Source of the DNA: Azohydromonas caseinilytica
Lineage (GTDB): Bacteria; Pseudomonadota; Gammaproteobacteria; Burkholderiales; Burkholderiaceae_C
DNA: 64,000 bases
Assembly: GCF_012927045.1 (NCBI RefSeq)
Contig: NZ_JABBFW010000003.1
Span: 62,001 to 126,000, forward strand
Reading direction: 5' to 3'
Positions 63,994 through 64,000 of the stretch are shown one piece after another (position 1 is the stretch's first letter; every line of letters starts with the position of its first letter). A model generated the notes under the pieces. That model saw only the letters and a program-made list of their open reading frames with translations. It was not told the origin of the DNA and did no database searches. Position numbers and translations under genes: made by a program.

Positions 63994-64000
63994 AAACCCG

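Overview
ORGANISM. The window is a GC-rich bacterial chromosome segment with dense, mostly intact housekeeping genes. Gene order (msrB-yciB-bolA-ppiC; smc-zipA-ligA-def; dapC-dapD-dapE-prmB), the sequence of LexA, and many short Comamonadaceae-type intergenic palindromes point to a betaproteobacterium of the order Burkholderiales, most likely family Comamonadaceae. This is a judgement from recognised protein families and synteny, not a database search. No rRNA, tRNA, transposase, integrase or CRISPR array was recognised. LAYOUT. 1-5.2 kb: a 3'-truncated acyl-CoA ligase (minus), then the msrB-yciB-bolA-ppiC run, then a YbbA-like ABC ATPase and a TesA-like esterase whose start codons overlap divergently. 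5.2-8.6 kb: a large FecR/DUF6600 exported protein with a proline-rich repetitive tail, and a DUF2442 protein. 8.6-18.2 kb: a minus-strand run smc-zipA-[M28 peptidase on the opposite strand]-ligA-def, for cell division and DNA maintenance. 18.3-25.9 kb: queF, a SET-domain protein, and the lysine/diaminopimelate genes dapC-dapD-dapE followed by prmB and an ABC-F ATPase. 25.9-31.5 kb: accessory-looking, with a repeat-bearing intergenic region, aqpZ, an orphan 925-residue RTX protein, and two copies of a hairpin/leader element flanking the block. 31.6-45.6 kb: recQ, ohr, asparaginase, lexA, a D-2-hydroxyacid dehydrogenase, a split chromate transporter, a phasin-like protein, upp, a Cys/Met PLP enzyme and a three-subunit molybdenum hydroxylase. 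45.6-50.2 kb: a Nudix hydrolase, then an AT-richer accessory stretch (DUF4268 nuclease-like protein, zinc-ribbon protein, DUF4145 protein, then sirtuin) bracketed by a perfect 32-bp inverted repeat. 50.2-64 kb: rlmB, an odd membrane protein with a C-terminal winged helix, a DUF1624 acyltransferase, a DegQ-type protease, a flavodoxin-fold reductase, rlhA, a universal stress protein, slyX, a cupin and purL. HOW IT WORKS TOGETHER. Most of the window is core metabolism: DAP/lysine and peptidoglycan precursors (dap genes), purine and pyrimidine supply (purL, upp), translation and rRNA modification (def, prmB, rlmB, rlhA, queF, ABC-F), chromosome maintenance (smc, zipA, ligA, recQ, lexA) and stress defence (msrB, ohr, Usp, DegQ-like). 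MOST UNUSUAL CONTENT. (1) The 46.2-50.2 kb inverted-repeat-bounded stretch. (2) A membrane protein with a winged-helix tail whose gene carries GACACA repeats; similar, roughly 12-bp-spaced repeats lie in a non-coding region about 25 kb away. (3) The duplicated hairpin-plus-leader element around aqpZ and the RTX gene. (4) The 320-residue tandem duplication inside the RTX protein. I found no complete, clearly novel multi-gene system; items 1 and 2 are the best leads.
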